This document shows positions 1 through 8,266 of a stretch of DNA of 64,000 bases, one piece after another. The notes below the pieces were generated by a model. The model saw only the letters and a list, made by a program, of their open reading frames with translations. It had not been told where the DNA came from and did not search any database. The stretch comes from CAVSWT01 sp963775245 (lineage in GTDB: Bacteria; Bacteroidota; Ignavibacteria; Ignavibacteriales; Ignavibacteriaceae). The stretch spans positions 682,001-746,000 of the forward strand of contig CAVZID010000040.1 in the NCBI GenBank assembly GCA_963775245.1. Direction: 5' to 3'. The translations under genes were made by a program, and so were the position numbers. How positions within the stretch are numbered: position 1 is the stretch's first letter; the number at the start of each line of letters is the position of its first letter.

Positions 1-1
1 A

Positions 2-70
2 AACTATCTAGTTCAAAAAGTGGAATATTGGATTTCAATTGCTTCAAAATCTTATGATACAAAAGAATAA
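2..70 (+). CDS. Possible C-terminal tail of an upstream gene (partial)
   Basis: The frame beginning at base 2 is open to a TAA at 68-70 and encodes 22 residues (NYLVQKVEYWIS...DTKE). It lies 65 bases before the first pilin-like gene on the same strand. Aromatic and charged endings of this kind also close the next gene, so it could be the end of another pilin-like protein. The stretch is too short to rule out chance, and the other frames are also open for a while. Low confidence. Confidence 0.3.
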   Translation, partial: NYLVQKVEYWISIASKSYDTKE

Positions 71-135
71 TTATGGCATTCATGTTGTCTGTATCACATT
101 TGATTTAGGATAAAAACTATTTTTTTTAGGAGGGT

Positions 136-648
136 ATGACTAATATTCAAATGATATTGGCTTTAGGGGCAATGATTTTACTTACCATTTTAATTACAAA
201 TGTTAACAAAAATTCGTTGAATACCGAAGATGTAATGTATGATTCCAACTTTGGAATTACTGCAACCTCCATCGCCTCCTCTATAATTGAAGATGCCAGC
301 AAAAAATATTTTGATAATTATAGTGATACTACAGGTGCTGCAATAAATATTAATGATTTAACAGCTCCAGATGATCTTGGCATTGAAACAGGAGAAGACT
401 TAACAGATCCTAGAACATTTAATGACTTTGATGATTATAAAAATTATGCCAAAACAGAAAATTCTATGCCTACAGCGATTTTTCATTTATCATGCGACGT
501 TTACTATGTTGATTTATCTGATCCCGATCTTAAAGTTAATTATCGAACCTGGCATAAAAAAATTACTGTTAAAGTTTGGAGTGAATCTATGAAGGATACT
601 ATATCCATGAGTCAGATTTATAGTTATTGGACAGATATTTTTAATTAG
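136..648 (+). CDS. Pilin-like protein with N-terminal membrane helix (first of four)
   Basis: The 170-residue protein has one hydrophobic segment at about residues 5-23 directly at the N-terminus, followed by a soluble, Asp/Asn-rich domain. This is the architecture of type IV pilins and T2SS pseudopilins. The usual prepilin signature (Gly, then a Phe/Met N-terminus with Glu at +5) is absent, so no peptidase site is evident. It opens a run of pilus-assembly genes, with 7 bases to the next gene. The start is uncertain: AGGAGGG at 128-134 sits only one base before this ATG, and the next in-frame ATG at 151 is 16 bases from it. The pilin-like role is inferred from architecture and neighbours, not from recognised homology. 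Confidence 0.75.
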   Translation: MTNIQMILALGAMILLTILITNVNKNSLNTEDVMYDSNFGITATSIASSIIEDASKKYFDNYSDTTGAAININDLTAPDDLGIETGEDLTDPRTFNDFDDYKNYAKTENSMPTAIFHLSCDVYYVDLSDPDLKVNYRTWHKKITVKVWSESMKDTISMSQIYSYWTDIFN

Positions 649-655
649 AGAAAAT

Positions 656-1330
656 ATGGGCGCAGCAACAATTCTAGATATTTTAGGTTCAACAATAATA
701 GGAGGATTACTTCTCTTTATTCTCTTTAATATGAACAATAACGCCGCACAAAATACTTATAATTTTAGCGGTGAATTAATTCTGCAGCAGAATTTAGTCA
801 CGACAGTTGAAGTTCTTGAATATGATTTCCGAAAAATTGGTTATTGCGAGAACCCATCTATTTTTCCTCATCCTGAAACTGATGCGATACTTTATGCAGA
901 TACAAACAGAATAAAATTTTTAACTGATTTTATGGTTTCCCCTTATGATGATCCTCATGGGGATGGAATATTAGATACATTAGAATATTATCTCGGCCCA
1001 ACATCCGAGTTAACTGGGACACCTAATCCCGACGACAGAATTCTATACAGAGTTGTCAACGGAGTTGCCAAAGGTGTAAATCTAGGAATAACCGGTTTTA
1101 AAATAAGATATTATAAGGATTCTTTAATTGCATCCGGCATTACTACTCTTGCAGAAATTCAGCCTGGAAATTTACCCAAAACATGGGTTGCCGGAACACC
1201 AACGGGAATTACAGCATTGCAGATAGATATTAAAGTTGAAAATACCGCAGCTTATGATGCAGGCAATAATCCTTATCGAAGTGCATTTTGGAGACAAATA
1301 AGATTATCATCAAGAAATTTAAAACGTTAA
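656..1330 (+). CDS. PilW/GspJ-like minor pilin
   Basis: The 224-residue protein has a hydrophobic helix at about residues 8-26. The segment at about 52-66 (VEVLEYDFRKIGYC) resembles the 'L..DLR..GY' region of PilW/GspJ-type minor pilins. The C-terminal part keeps the family pattern of a 'gv..f.i.Y' strand, a 'tal.i.i.v' strand and a closing 'R.i.l..RN' stretch. It has no canonical prepilin cleavage motif. It starts 7 bases after the previous gene and ends 14 bases before the next, so the genes are probably co-transcribed. A role as a minor pilin in a filament-tip complex is inferred. Confidence 0.7.
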   Translation: MGAATILDILGSTIIGGLLLFILFNMNNNAAQNTYNFSGELILQQNLVTTVEVLEYDFRKIGYCENPSIFPHPETDAILYADTNRIKFLTDFMVSPYDDPHGDGILDTLEYYLGPTSELTGTPNPDDRILYRVVNGVAKGVNLGITGFKIRYYKDSLIASGITTLAEIQPGNLPKTWVAGTPTGITALQIDIKVENTAAYDAGNNPYRSAFWRQIRLSSRNLKR

Positions 1331-1344
1331 TCTAAGAGGCATAT

Positions 1345-2682
1345 ATGTCGGGAAAAGCGGTTTTGATAGTAGTGATAGGATTTACGATGATATTCCTGGT
1401 AATGGGATATTTTTGGGGTAATCTAGCCACAAGAACCGTTGATAACCACGTTTCATATTACAAATCTACAATTGCACATAATATTGCCGTTAGTGGTGCT
1501 AATATCGGGTTAAGTGAATATACGCGGGATACTACTTGGTATCAAACAGGGCATTTCATTAGGCCATTTGAAAATATAGGAGAGATGGATGTTTCTTTTG
1601 ATGCACCTCTCGGGCCTTCAACACGTACACTTATATCAGATGGTTCATTTATGGGTGTTGAGAGTATAGTAAAAGTTAAACTTTCACGAGCTACAAAATT
1701 ACTTGCTGAATATGCCTGGTTTATTCCACAAACATCCGCTGCAAATAGTGCACGAGGATGGATTACTGGAGATACAGTTTTTGGTGCCTTTCATTCAAAT
1801 CAATGGCTTGTAGTTGATGGCAATCCTGTCTTTACAGGAAAAGTTACAACATCAAATGGAATCAAAGATCAATCTAAAAAACCTTCACCAAAATCAAATC
1901 CTGAATTTTTAGGAGGCTTTGAAAAAGATGTGGATGTTACATGGAATTTTGATATGGATTTCTCAGCTCAAGCTGCTGCCGCTTCTGTAGATGGATTGAG
2001 TTTCCCTCAGAACAAAAATTTATGGTTGACATTTTACTCAAATGGTACTTTCACCTATAGAACTGCTGCCAAATCTGCAGGAGATGACAGCTCTAAATAT
2101 TCTACCGCCTCTGCTCCAATCCAGATATCTTCTTTGACTAATAAAATAATTTATCAAGAAAAAGGCGACATATATATGTCAGGAGTATTAAATGGTGAGA
2201 TGACAGTAATTGCTCATGGAAGTTCAGGTGGTATAGGTAATGTTTATTTAGTAGGAGACATGGTTTATGAAACTGACCCAATGATACCAAATGGCTCTGG
2301 TGGCTATATGATTAATCCTGCTGCTGATGATATGATGGGAATTGTAGCCACTAATAATATATACGTAGCTACTTCCCAAGTATCAGGGGGAAAAGCAAAT
2401 AATGTAACTAATCCTGATATTCACGTTGATGCGGCTATTTTCTGTGTTCAAGGTGGTTTTCAAGTTGAAGATTTTAACGATTTTGTATCTGGCCAAACAG
2501 GTACTATTTATCTGCAAGGCTCAATGACTGCAGGTAAAGAAGAGGATGTATCTGTACTAAGCGGGAATACGATAGTCAAAGGTTATAAAAGGCATGTGAT
2601 TTTTGACAGCAGATTTGCCTTTGGCCCGCCGACCTGGTTTCCTTATGTAACTTATTATAAGGTAGTTTCTTGGCTAGAGTAA
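1345..2682 (+). CDS. PilX/GspK-like large minor pilin with repetitive beta-rich domain
   Basis: The 445-residue protein starts with a hydrophobic helix at about residues 4-24. Next comes a helical stretch rich in small residues (AHNIAVSGANIGLSEY), resembling the start of PilX/GspK. The C-terminal half (about residues 255-420) is Gly/Val/Ile-rich with recurring 'g.i.i.G.l.g..tv.a' strands, suggesting a beta-helix-like fold as in DUF4900-type proteins. AAGAGG lies 5 bases before the ATG. It is the third of the pilin-like set. A tip or adhesive subunit is possible, but that is inference from size and position. Confidence 0.65.
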   Translation: MSGKAVLIVVIGFTMIFLVMGYFWGNLATRTVDNHVSYYKSTIAHNIAVSGANIGLSEYTRDTTWYQTGHFIRPFENIGEMDVSFDAPLGPSTRTLISDGSFMGVESIVKVKLSRATKLLAEYAWFIPQTSAANSARGWITGDTVFGAFHSNQWLVVDGNPVFTGKVTTSNGIKDQSKKPSPKSNPEFLGGFEKDVDVTWNFDMDFSAQAAAASVDGLSFPQNKNLWLTFYSNGTFTYRTAAKSAGDDSSKYSTASAPIQISSLTNKIIYQEKGDIYMSGVLNGEMTVIAHGSSGGIGNVYLVGDMVYETDPMIPNGSGGYMINPAADDMMGIVATNNIYVATSQVSGGKANNVTNPDIHVDAAIFCVQGGFQVEDFNDFVSGQTGTIYLQGSMTAGKEEDVSVLSGNTIVKGYKRHVIFDSRFAFGPPTWFPYVTYYKVVSWLE

Positions 2683-2791
2683 TTAATTAAAGGCGTTCAT
2701 TAAGATTTTTATTCGGAGGGTTTGAGGGCAAATTAAATCTCTCCAATAAATAAATAACTAAATAACTTAAAACAAATTAAGGAGTTCTATT

Positions 2792-3196
2792 ATGGGACAA
2801 CAACAATTATTGCTGATTGTACTGGGTGTCATTCTTGTTGGAGTAGCAGTGGTGCTTGGGATTCAATACTTTTCAGTTGGCGCTGAGCAGGGTGCTAAGG
2901 ATGAGCTAGTAGCACATGCTTTAACCGTAGGTTCAAATGCACAAGAATGGTTTAAAAAACCTGTTGCTATGGGTGGCGGAGGGCTGACTTTCGTAGGTTT
3001 CAATACCGAGTTCACCACACATTTAGTTGGCCTTACAACCTCAACCAATGGAGCTTATACTACACAAAGCGAGAGCGCTACTGGAATTACAATAACTGGG
3101 ATACCCACACTTACCGACTACAATTGGCATGTTAAATGTCTTGTAACCGCAACTGGTATGACAACTTCAATTGAGACTGGACGAACCGCAAACTAG
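2792..3196 (+). CDS. Small pilin-like protein, candidate major filament subunit
   Basis: The 134-residue protein starts MGQQQLLLIVLG, with a hydrophobic helix at about residues 5-27, then a helical stretch (AEQGAKDELVAHALTVGSNAQEW) and a Gly/Thr-rich C-terminal domain. Size and layout match a major pilin, but position +5 after a hypothetical cut at Gly2 is Leu, not Glu. AAGGAG is well placed before the ATG. It is separated by 109 bases from the minor-pilin-like genes, so it may have its own promoter, as major pilins often do. It lies 27 bases before the PilC-like gene. Function is inferred from context. Confidence 0.7.
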   Translation: MGQQQLLLIVLGVILVGVAVVLGIQYFSVGAEQGAKDELVAHALTVGSNAQEWFKKPVAMGGGGLTFVGFNTEFTTHLVGLTTSTNGAYTTQSESATGITITGIPTLTDYNWHVKCLVTATGMTTSIETGRTAN

Positions 3197-3223
3197 TAAA
3201 GGTATTCATAAAATCTAACTAAA

Positions 3224-4579
3224 ATGATAGAATTAAAATTCACAGCAGAAAAGTTTGATGGACAGGTAGTCGGCGGCGTAATCGCTGCCGACTCTGTTTC
3301 CTCAGCAAAGCAGAAAGCAAATTTAATTGCCTCGCAAAATAATTTCCGTATTAAAACTATGGAAAAGAAAAGTACCTTTGTTTATAAGGTGCGCAGAGGA
3401 AATGAGAGAGCCGTAACCGGCGAGCAGAAAGCTTTTAATAAAAAAGAAGTGCACGAAGCATTATCTCTTCTCGGATACCAGGTTATAAGCGTTAACAAAA
3501 AACTTGTTGATATAAATAAAAAACCATCAACAGGCGATATATTAATGTTTGTTAAAGTCTGCTCTGATATGCTGGACGAGAAAATGTCCTACGGTGAAAT
3601 ACTTTCTTTCGTTATTAATGATACCAGGAATAAAATCTTAAAAGAAACTTTAAAAGAAATCAGCAAGGATTTAAAGCAGGGGCTTGACAGCGAACAGGCT
3701 TTTATGAAGCATAAAAATATCTTCGGATATTTTACAGCTTTTATGCTGGGGCTTGCTTCTAAAAGTGGTAACATGGCTGAGATTTATAGAGCAACTGCAA
3801 AATTTCTTGAGAGAAAGCATGAATTCAAAAAAAGTTTGCGAAGTGCCTTAATTACGCCATTAGTCACTGTACTACTTTTGAATGCAGCCGTTGTTTGGTA
3901 TGTTGCATATATCTTCCCTGCCACTGCTGAACTCTTTTTAAGGTTCAGCATAAAACTACCTCCAATGACTCAATTTACATTGGATATGTCACATTGGCTT
4001 TCAGCAAATATCTGGTATTTAATTTCTGCAATTTTAATCCCCATTATAGCGGGAGTTATTACTTATAAACACCCTAGAGGAAGAGTCTGGTTTGATAAGC
4101 AATTAATAAAGCTTCCTTTAATTGGTGAAATACTCCATAAAACTTATATAGAAATTTTTTGCAGAGTATTTTATACACTCTATAGTGGTTCAGCAGTTAG
4201 TATCACACCAATTAAAATTGGGGCAGAAGCTGTCGGAAATAAATATATAGAAGAGCAAATTAAAAATATTGCTTTGCCAATAATGATGCAGAAAGGTGTT
4301 GGAATATCAGATGCTTTGGTTGCTACCGGTGTTTTCCCTGATACTGCCATCTCAAAATTCAGGCAAGGAGAAGAAACAGGAAATATTAAAAAAGCAGCAT
4401 TGCAATTGGCAAACTATTATGAAAGCGATAGTGTATACAGGTTAAAGAATTTTATAGAATGGGTACAAATTATAATCGCATTCTACATTTTAATAGTTAT
4501 GATTTTATTAACCGTTGTTTCTGCTGAGACTTCAATTGTTAGTCCAACTCAGCCTGGCGTTCATGATTATACAAGATAG
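3224..4579 (+). CDS. pilC: PilC/GspF-type inner-membrane platform protein
   Basis: This is the polytopic platform protein of type IV pilus / type II secretion machines, which couples the cytoplasmic ATPases to pilin insertion. The 451 residues include an unusual N-terminal region (about 1-95), two T2SSF repeats, and membrane helices at about 208-231, 264-281 and 411-433. The second repeat keeps the GEETGN motif (382-387). The matching site in the first repeat reads ASKSGN (178-183), losing the usual Glu. The gene sits between the pilin-like genes and the pilB-like ATPase. Whether it serves a pilus or a secretion pseudopilus cannot be decided from sequence alone. Confidence 0.9.
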   Translation: MIELKFTAEKFDGQVVGGVIAADSVSSAKQKANLIASQNNFRIKTMEKKSTFVYKVRRGNERAVTGEQKAFNKKEVHEALSLLGYQVISVNKKLVDINKKPSTGDILMFVKVCSDMLDEKMSYGEILSFVINDTRNKILKETLKEISKDLKQGLDSEQAFMKHKNIFGYFTAFMLGLASKSGNMAEIYRATAKFLERKHEFKKSLRSALITPLVTVLLLNAAVVWYVAYIFPATAELFLRFSIKLPPMTQFTLDMSHWLSANIWYLISAILIPIIAGVITYKHPRGRVWFDKQLIKLPLIGEILHKTYIEIFCRVFYTLYSGSAVSITPIKIGAEAVGNKYIEEQIKNIALPIMMQKGVGISDALVATGVFPDTAISKFRQGEETGNIKKAALQLANYYESDSVYRLKNFIEWVQIIIAFYILIVMILLTVVSAETSIVSPTQPGVHDYTR

Positions 4580-4673
4580 CTTGTGATTATTTAATTGCCA
4601 CGACTTTTAGAGGCTGTGTGAAAAGTAAATAAAAAGTATGATTGAAAATAATATTGACATAACCTATATGGCG

Positions 4674-4693
4674 GTCACGAACCATTTCGTGAC
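4674..4693. other. Perfect hairpin between pilC-like and pilB-like genes
   Basis: GTCACGAA and TTCGTGAC form an 8-bp stem with a CCAT loop, about 95 bases after the pilC-like stop and 20 bases before the pilB-like ATG. No T-run follows, so it is not an obvious terminator. It could shape the pilB leader mRNA. Confidence 0.45.
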
Positions 4694-4713
4694 GCTTAAT
4701 TTGATTAGAAAAA

Positions 4714-6555
4714 ATGCTTGAAAAAAACATTGACATATTGCCTGATAAGAATTATGATATAGATACGGATGTATCCAATAAGCTTGGTTATCTATTACTT
4801 AAAAAAGGTATCATCGAATCTAACACTCTTGTTAAGGCAGTTTTAACTAAAAAGAATGAAGCCGCAACGTCCAATGGAAACGGCAAGCCACGCAGAAATC
4901 TTGCACAAATTTTAGTTCAGGATTTTAATTTTAACCATGATCTAATATTCAAAGAAGTGGCTAATCTTTATGCTTTTCAAATATTGGAATTTGATTTTGA
5001 AGAAGATGACTTACCAAAAATTGATAAAATTAAAAAGTTTGTTGATTCTTTTGATGAAGATCTAAAAAAACAGATGTTATCTCACAAGGTTATTCCTGTA
5101 AAATATGATAATAACATTAAAGATAAAATTATACTCGCTTCAGTTGATCCTACTATAAAAGAAATTCCTAAGATAGCTTATAATTTAAATGCAAAGAGCT
5201 ACGAAGTAGTATATATTCCTTCTAGCCAGTATGAAAAGTTAATTGAAATATTAATCCCCCCGGAAAATGAATATTTAAAAAATTATAAAGAAGAAGCTTA
5301 TGATTATAAAGATGTAAAAGAAGAAAGCTCAATTGATGAGGGGCTTCTTGAAGTTGAAATAAACAAAAGTGCTTTAATTAATTTATTCGAAGGAGCATTA
5401 GTCGAAGGTGTAAGAAGAGGTGCAAGCGACATTCATATTATTCCGCTTGGAAATATGGAAACCACTATCTCCTTCCGCCTTGACGGCAGGCTTAACTTGT
5501 GGCATAAGCAGGAAAATACTTTGCCTGAAGCAGTGATTGCAGTTGTAAAAGATAGGTCTCGCGGGTTAGATAGATTTGAAAGAGAAACCGGGCAGGATGG
5601 TTTCATTCAAAGAGAAATTGATGGGCATGTTATAAGATTTAGAGTTTCAATTCTTCCCATTGCCGGCTCTGAAATTAAAAATAAATTTGAAAGTGTGGTT
5701 GTAAGAATTCTTGATGATAGAAAAGTAATTACAGACTTAGATGAATTAGGCCTAGTGGGATATGCCCGCACATCATTTGAGAAATCAATAAGCCGTCCTC
5801 AAGGAATGGTAATTTTAACCGGGCCGACCGGCTGCGGAAAGAGTACAACTATTATTGCGGCACTTCACCATGTTATGGATCCTTCATTAAATGTATTAAC
5901 AGTTGAAGATCCGATTGAATATGTAATTAAAGGTGCAAGGCAGATTAAGCTTAGCCATAAAATGAATTTTGACCAGGCTATTCGATCTATTCTAAGGCAT
6001 GACCCTGATATTGTTTTGGTTGGAGAAGTAAGAGATAGAGAAACTGCAGATATTGCCATTAAGCTGGCAAATACCGGGCATCTAACATTTACTACTTTGC
6101 ATACTAATGATGCACCGAGCGTTATTTCACGTTTGTACAAAATGGGCATTGAACCTTTTTTATTGGCTTATGCAATAAACGTGATTGTAGCTCAGAGATT
6201 GGTTAGAAAACTTTGTCAAAAATGTAAAACTGAAGTTAAAAATTTAGATGATTCGTTTTTTACACATTTAAAATTAAATCCTGATGTATGGAGAAATGTA
6301 AAAGTATATCATCCCAAAGGCTGTGACAAATGTGCTTACACCGGATTCAGCGGCAGATTGGCAATTCATGAAACTTTGTATTTTACAAAAGAGATAAGCC
6401 AGATTGTGTTTGATGCGGGCGATAAAATTGATGAAGAAAGTATTAGAATTGCAGCTAAGAAAGACGGCATGCTTAATTTAAGGGAATCAGGCTTCGAAAG
6501 GGTTAGGATGGGGTTAACATCGTTCGAGGAAGTTATTTCCAATACAACTGAATAA
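4714..6555 (+). CDS. pilB: PilB/GspE-type assembly ATPase
   Basis: This hexameric cytoplasmic ATPase would power pilin or pseudopilin assembly. Its 613 residues hold an N-terminal T2SSE_N/MshEN-like region (about 90-180), Walker A GPTGCGKST (370-378), an intact Asp box VEDPIEY (397-403), Walker B DIVLVGEVRD (432-441), a His box TGHLTFTTLHTND (454-466), and the zinc tetracysteine C501/C504/C537/C540 typical of assembly ATPases. All catalytic elements are present, in contrast to the PilT-like partner downstream. A 412-base repeat-rich gap separates the two. Confidence 0.94.
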   Translation: MLEKNIDILPDKNYDIDTDVSNKLGYLLLKKGIIESNTLVKAVLTKKNEAATSNGNGKPRRNLAQILVQDFNFNHDLIFKEVANLYAFQILEFDFEEDDLPKIDKIKKFVDSFDEDLKKQMLSHKVIPVKYDNNIKDKIILASVDPTIKEIPKIAYNLNAKSYEVVYIPSSQYEKLIEILIPPENEYLKNYKEEAYDYKDVKEESSIDEGLLEVEINKSALINLFEGALVEGVRRGASDIHIIPLGNMETTISFRLDGRLNLWHKQENTLPEAVIAVVKDRSRGLDRFERETGQDGFIQREIDGHVIRFRVSILPIAGSEIKNKFESVVVRILDDRKVITDLDELGLVGYARTSFEKSISRPQGMVILTGPTGCGKSTTIIAALHHVMDPSLNVLTVEDPIEYVIKGARQIKLSHKMNFDQAIRSILRHDPDIVLVGEVRDRETADIAIKLANTGHLTFTTLHTNDAPSVISRLYKMGIEPFLLAYAINVIVAQRLVRKLCQKCKTEVKNLDDSFFTHLKLNPDVWRNVKVYHPKGCDKCAYTGFSGRLAIHETLYFTKEISQIVFDAGDKIDEESIRIAAKKDGMLNLRESGFERVRMGLTSFEEVISNTTE

Positions 6556-6597
6556 AAAAGAATATTGTTTTGTGAAAAAAATTAATAAAACAAAAAG

Positions 6598-6680
6598 TCC
6601 TAAGTGTAACTTAGTGTCCTTTGTGTCAAAGTGGTAAAAAAATAACCACTAAATCACTAAGAACACTTATAATCACAAAG
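6598..6680. repeat. Imperfect inverted repeat (AAGTGT/TTAGTG type) in the pilB-pilT gap
   Basis: The left part reads TAAGTGTAACTTAGTG then AAAGTGGT. The right part, read on the other strand, gives TAAGTGTTCTTAGTG then TTTAGTGGT. The two arms fold into a long imperfect stem with an A-rich loop. Similar 'CTTAGTG...TTTGTGTC' palindromes are scattered through many genomes of this group. It lies in the 412-base non-coding stretch 6556-6967, which holds no convincing gene. Confidence 0.55.
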
Positions 6681-6773
6681 TAATTTTAATCTTTTAATAA
6701 AGATGAACTAATATTACAAGGAAAGTTTGACTGGATAAAATTTTAGAATGTTAAAGTTTTAATGACTACAGGT

Positions 6774-6863
6774 CTTTCCCTTTCCAAGGGAAAGTTATAG
6801 ATAGGGTTCAAGTGTGTAATTAATCTGGAACCCATCCCAACCCTTCCCTTAAAAAGTGAAGGG
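6774..6863. repeat. Compound palindrome: two hairpins within a larger inverted repeat
   Basis: Left hairpin: CTTTCCCTT (6774-6782) pairs with AAGGGAAAG (6786-6794). Right hairpin: CCCTT...AAGTGAAGGG (6841-6863). The arms between them, 6786-6809 and 6828-6850, are also imperfect reverse complements (AAGGGAAAGTTATAGATAGG against AAGGGAAGGGTTGGGATGG). This two-level symmetry looks like a mobile palindromic element rather than a terminator, because no T-run follows. Confidence 0.55.
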
Positions 6864-6967
6864 CTTATTGGCAAAAGTAACTTTTACATTTATCATTATG
6901 ACAACCATGAGCAATTGGATTTTACAGCTAAAAGAAAATTAGAATAAAAAATAAATAATAAAATATT

Positions 6968-8266
6968 ATGATAATTGAAAAAGAAATAGACCGCAGTAAA
7001 TTCAGAAAATATGTAAGCCCTGAAGCCGAGAATGTGTTAAAGAAATTAACTTCTCAAATACCAAGGACTTTATTTGGCCCGGACAGAGTCAGCTATCTGA
7101 TAGAAAACTTCCATAAAGTTCAATTTGAAGAGAAATTTTTATTAATGGGAGTGATGGATAACCTTTTAAAATTAATGGTAGATAAGGAAGCTTCGGATAT
7201 TGAATTAGGCGGATATGGAACTGAAGGTTTTGTATGGATTCGTGTTTATGGGAAAAAAGAACCAATGACCGAACTCCCCTGCTTTAATGATGACGAGTCT
7301 GCTCTTTTAATTTTATCTATACTTAATGATAAACAAAGAAATGTTTTAGAAGAAGTTAGAAACTTAGATTTTTCATATACCCTGGATTATGTTAATAATG
7401 TTTATGCAAAAAAGAACGGAGACTTCCGGGAAATAAGATTTAGAGGAGATGCGTTTTTTGATGTTGACCGCCTGGCAATGAATATGCGCTCTATTGTTCC
7501 ACAGTTACGAACCTTAGATGAATTAAATTTTCATTCTAATGCCCTTAAGGCACTTTCTTATAATTATATAAAGCAAGGGTTAATTTTAATAACCGGCATA
7601 ACCGGTTCCGGTAAATCAACAACTCTTGACGCAATTGTTGACTGGCATAATGACAATGCAAATGCTCATATCGTTACTATCGCCTCACCTCTCGAGTATG
7701 TCCACCGTTCAAGAAAATGCATAATCAGGCAGAGAGAAGTTGGACGTGATGTAAGATCATTTCATGAAGGTGTGGTTCAGGCTTTACGGCAGGATCTTGA
7801 TATCATGGTGATTGGAGAAATGAGAGACCCGGCCACAATAATGGCTGCCCTGGAAGTTACAGATACCGGGCATAAAGTCTTTTCTACCTTGCACACTTCA
7901 TCTGCAGTTGAATCATTAGATAGAATTATTGCAGAAATTCCTGAAGTTGAACAAGAACGAGTTAGGTATCGGTTAGCAGACGTTCTTACAGCGGTAATTT
8001 CTCAAAAATTAGTTCCCAGCCTGGATGGAAAGCTGATTCTTGCTAAAGAGGTTTTAATTGTTAATCCAAATGTAAGAGCAGCTATAAAAAATAATAACAC
8101 CGGTGAAATATACATGATGATTAACCAGTCCGCTTATGCAGGCATGATTACAATGGAGCAGGATTTAAAAATTTTATATCATGACAAAAAAATTTCATTG
8201 GAAATGGCATTGCAATATGCCAACAACAAGGAATTGTTTAAACAGATAATTGGAGCTTCTTTATGA
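6968..8266 (+). CDS. pilT: PilT-like retraction ATPase with altered Asp box
   Basis: The 432-residue hexameric ATPase is of the PilT branch. It has KEASDIEL (73-80), Walker A GITGSGKST (210-218), a KCIIRQREVGRD stretch matching the PilT 'KC..NQREV..D' region, Walker B DIMVIGEMRD (278-287), TGHKVFSTLHT (300-310), and a C-terminal 'VRAAIKNN..GEIYMMI' segment like PilT's AIRNLI area. No tetracysteine is present, as expected for PilT. The Asp box, normally TIEDPIE, reads TIASPLE (237-243), losing both acidic residues. The N-terminal region (about 1-65) is longer than usual. It overlaps the next gene by 4 bases (ATGA). Confidence 0.88.
   Translation: MIIEKEIDRSKFRKYVSPEAENVLKKLTSQIPRTLFGPDRVSYLIENFHKVQFEEKFLLMGVMDNLLKLMVDKEASDIELGGYGTEGFVWIRVYGKKEPMTELPCFNDDESALLILSILNDKQRNVLEEVRNLDFSYTLDYVNNVYAKKNGDFREIRFRGDAFFDVDRLAMNMRSIVPQLRTLDELNFHSNALKALSYNYIKQGLILITGITGSGKSTTLDAIVDWHNDNANAHIVTIASPLEYVHRSRKCIIRQREVGRDVRSFHEGVVQALRQDLDIMVIGEMRDPATIMAALEVTDTGHKVFSTLHTSSAVESLDRIIAEIPEVEQERVRYRLADVLTAVISQKLVPSLDGKLILAKEVLIVNPNVRAAIKNNNTGEIYMMINQSAYAGMITMEQDLKILYHDKKISLEMALQYANNKELFKQIIGASL

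Noticed and set aside
4654..4690. TTGACA upstream of pilB as a promoter
   Set aside because: No -10 box at 16-18 bases, and sigma-70 boxes of this form are not the norm in this group.
5865..6149. 94-codon minus-strand frame inside the pilB-like gene
   Set aside because: It is antisense to the Walker B/His-box region of a strongly supported gene and has no family pattern or ribosome site.
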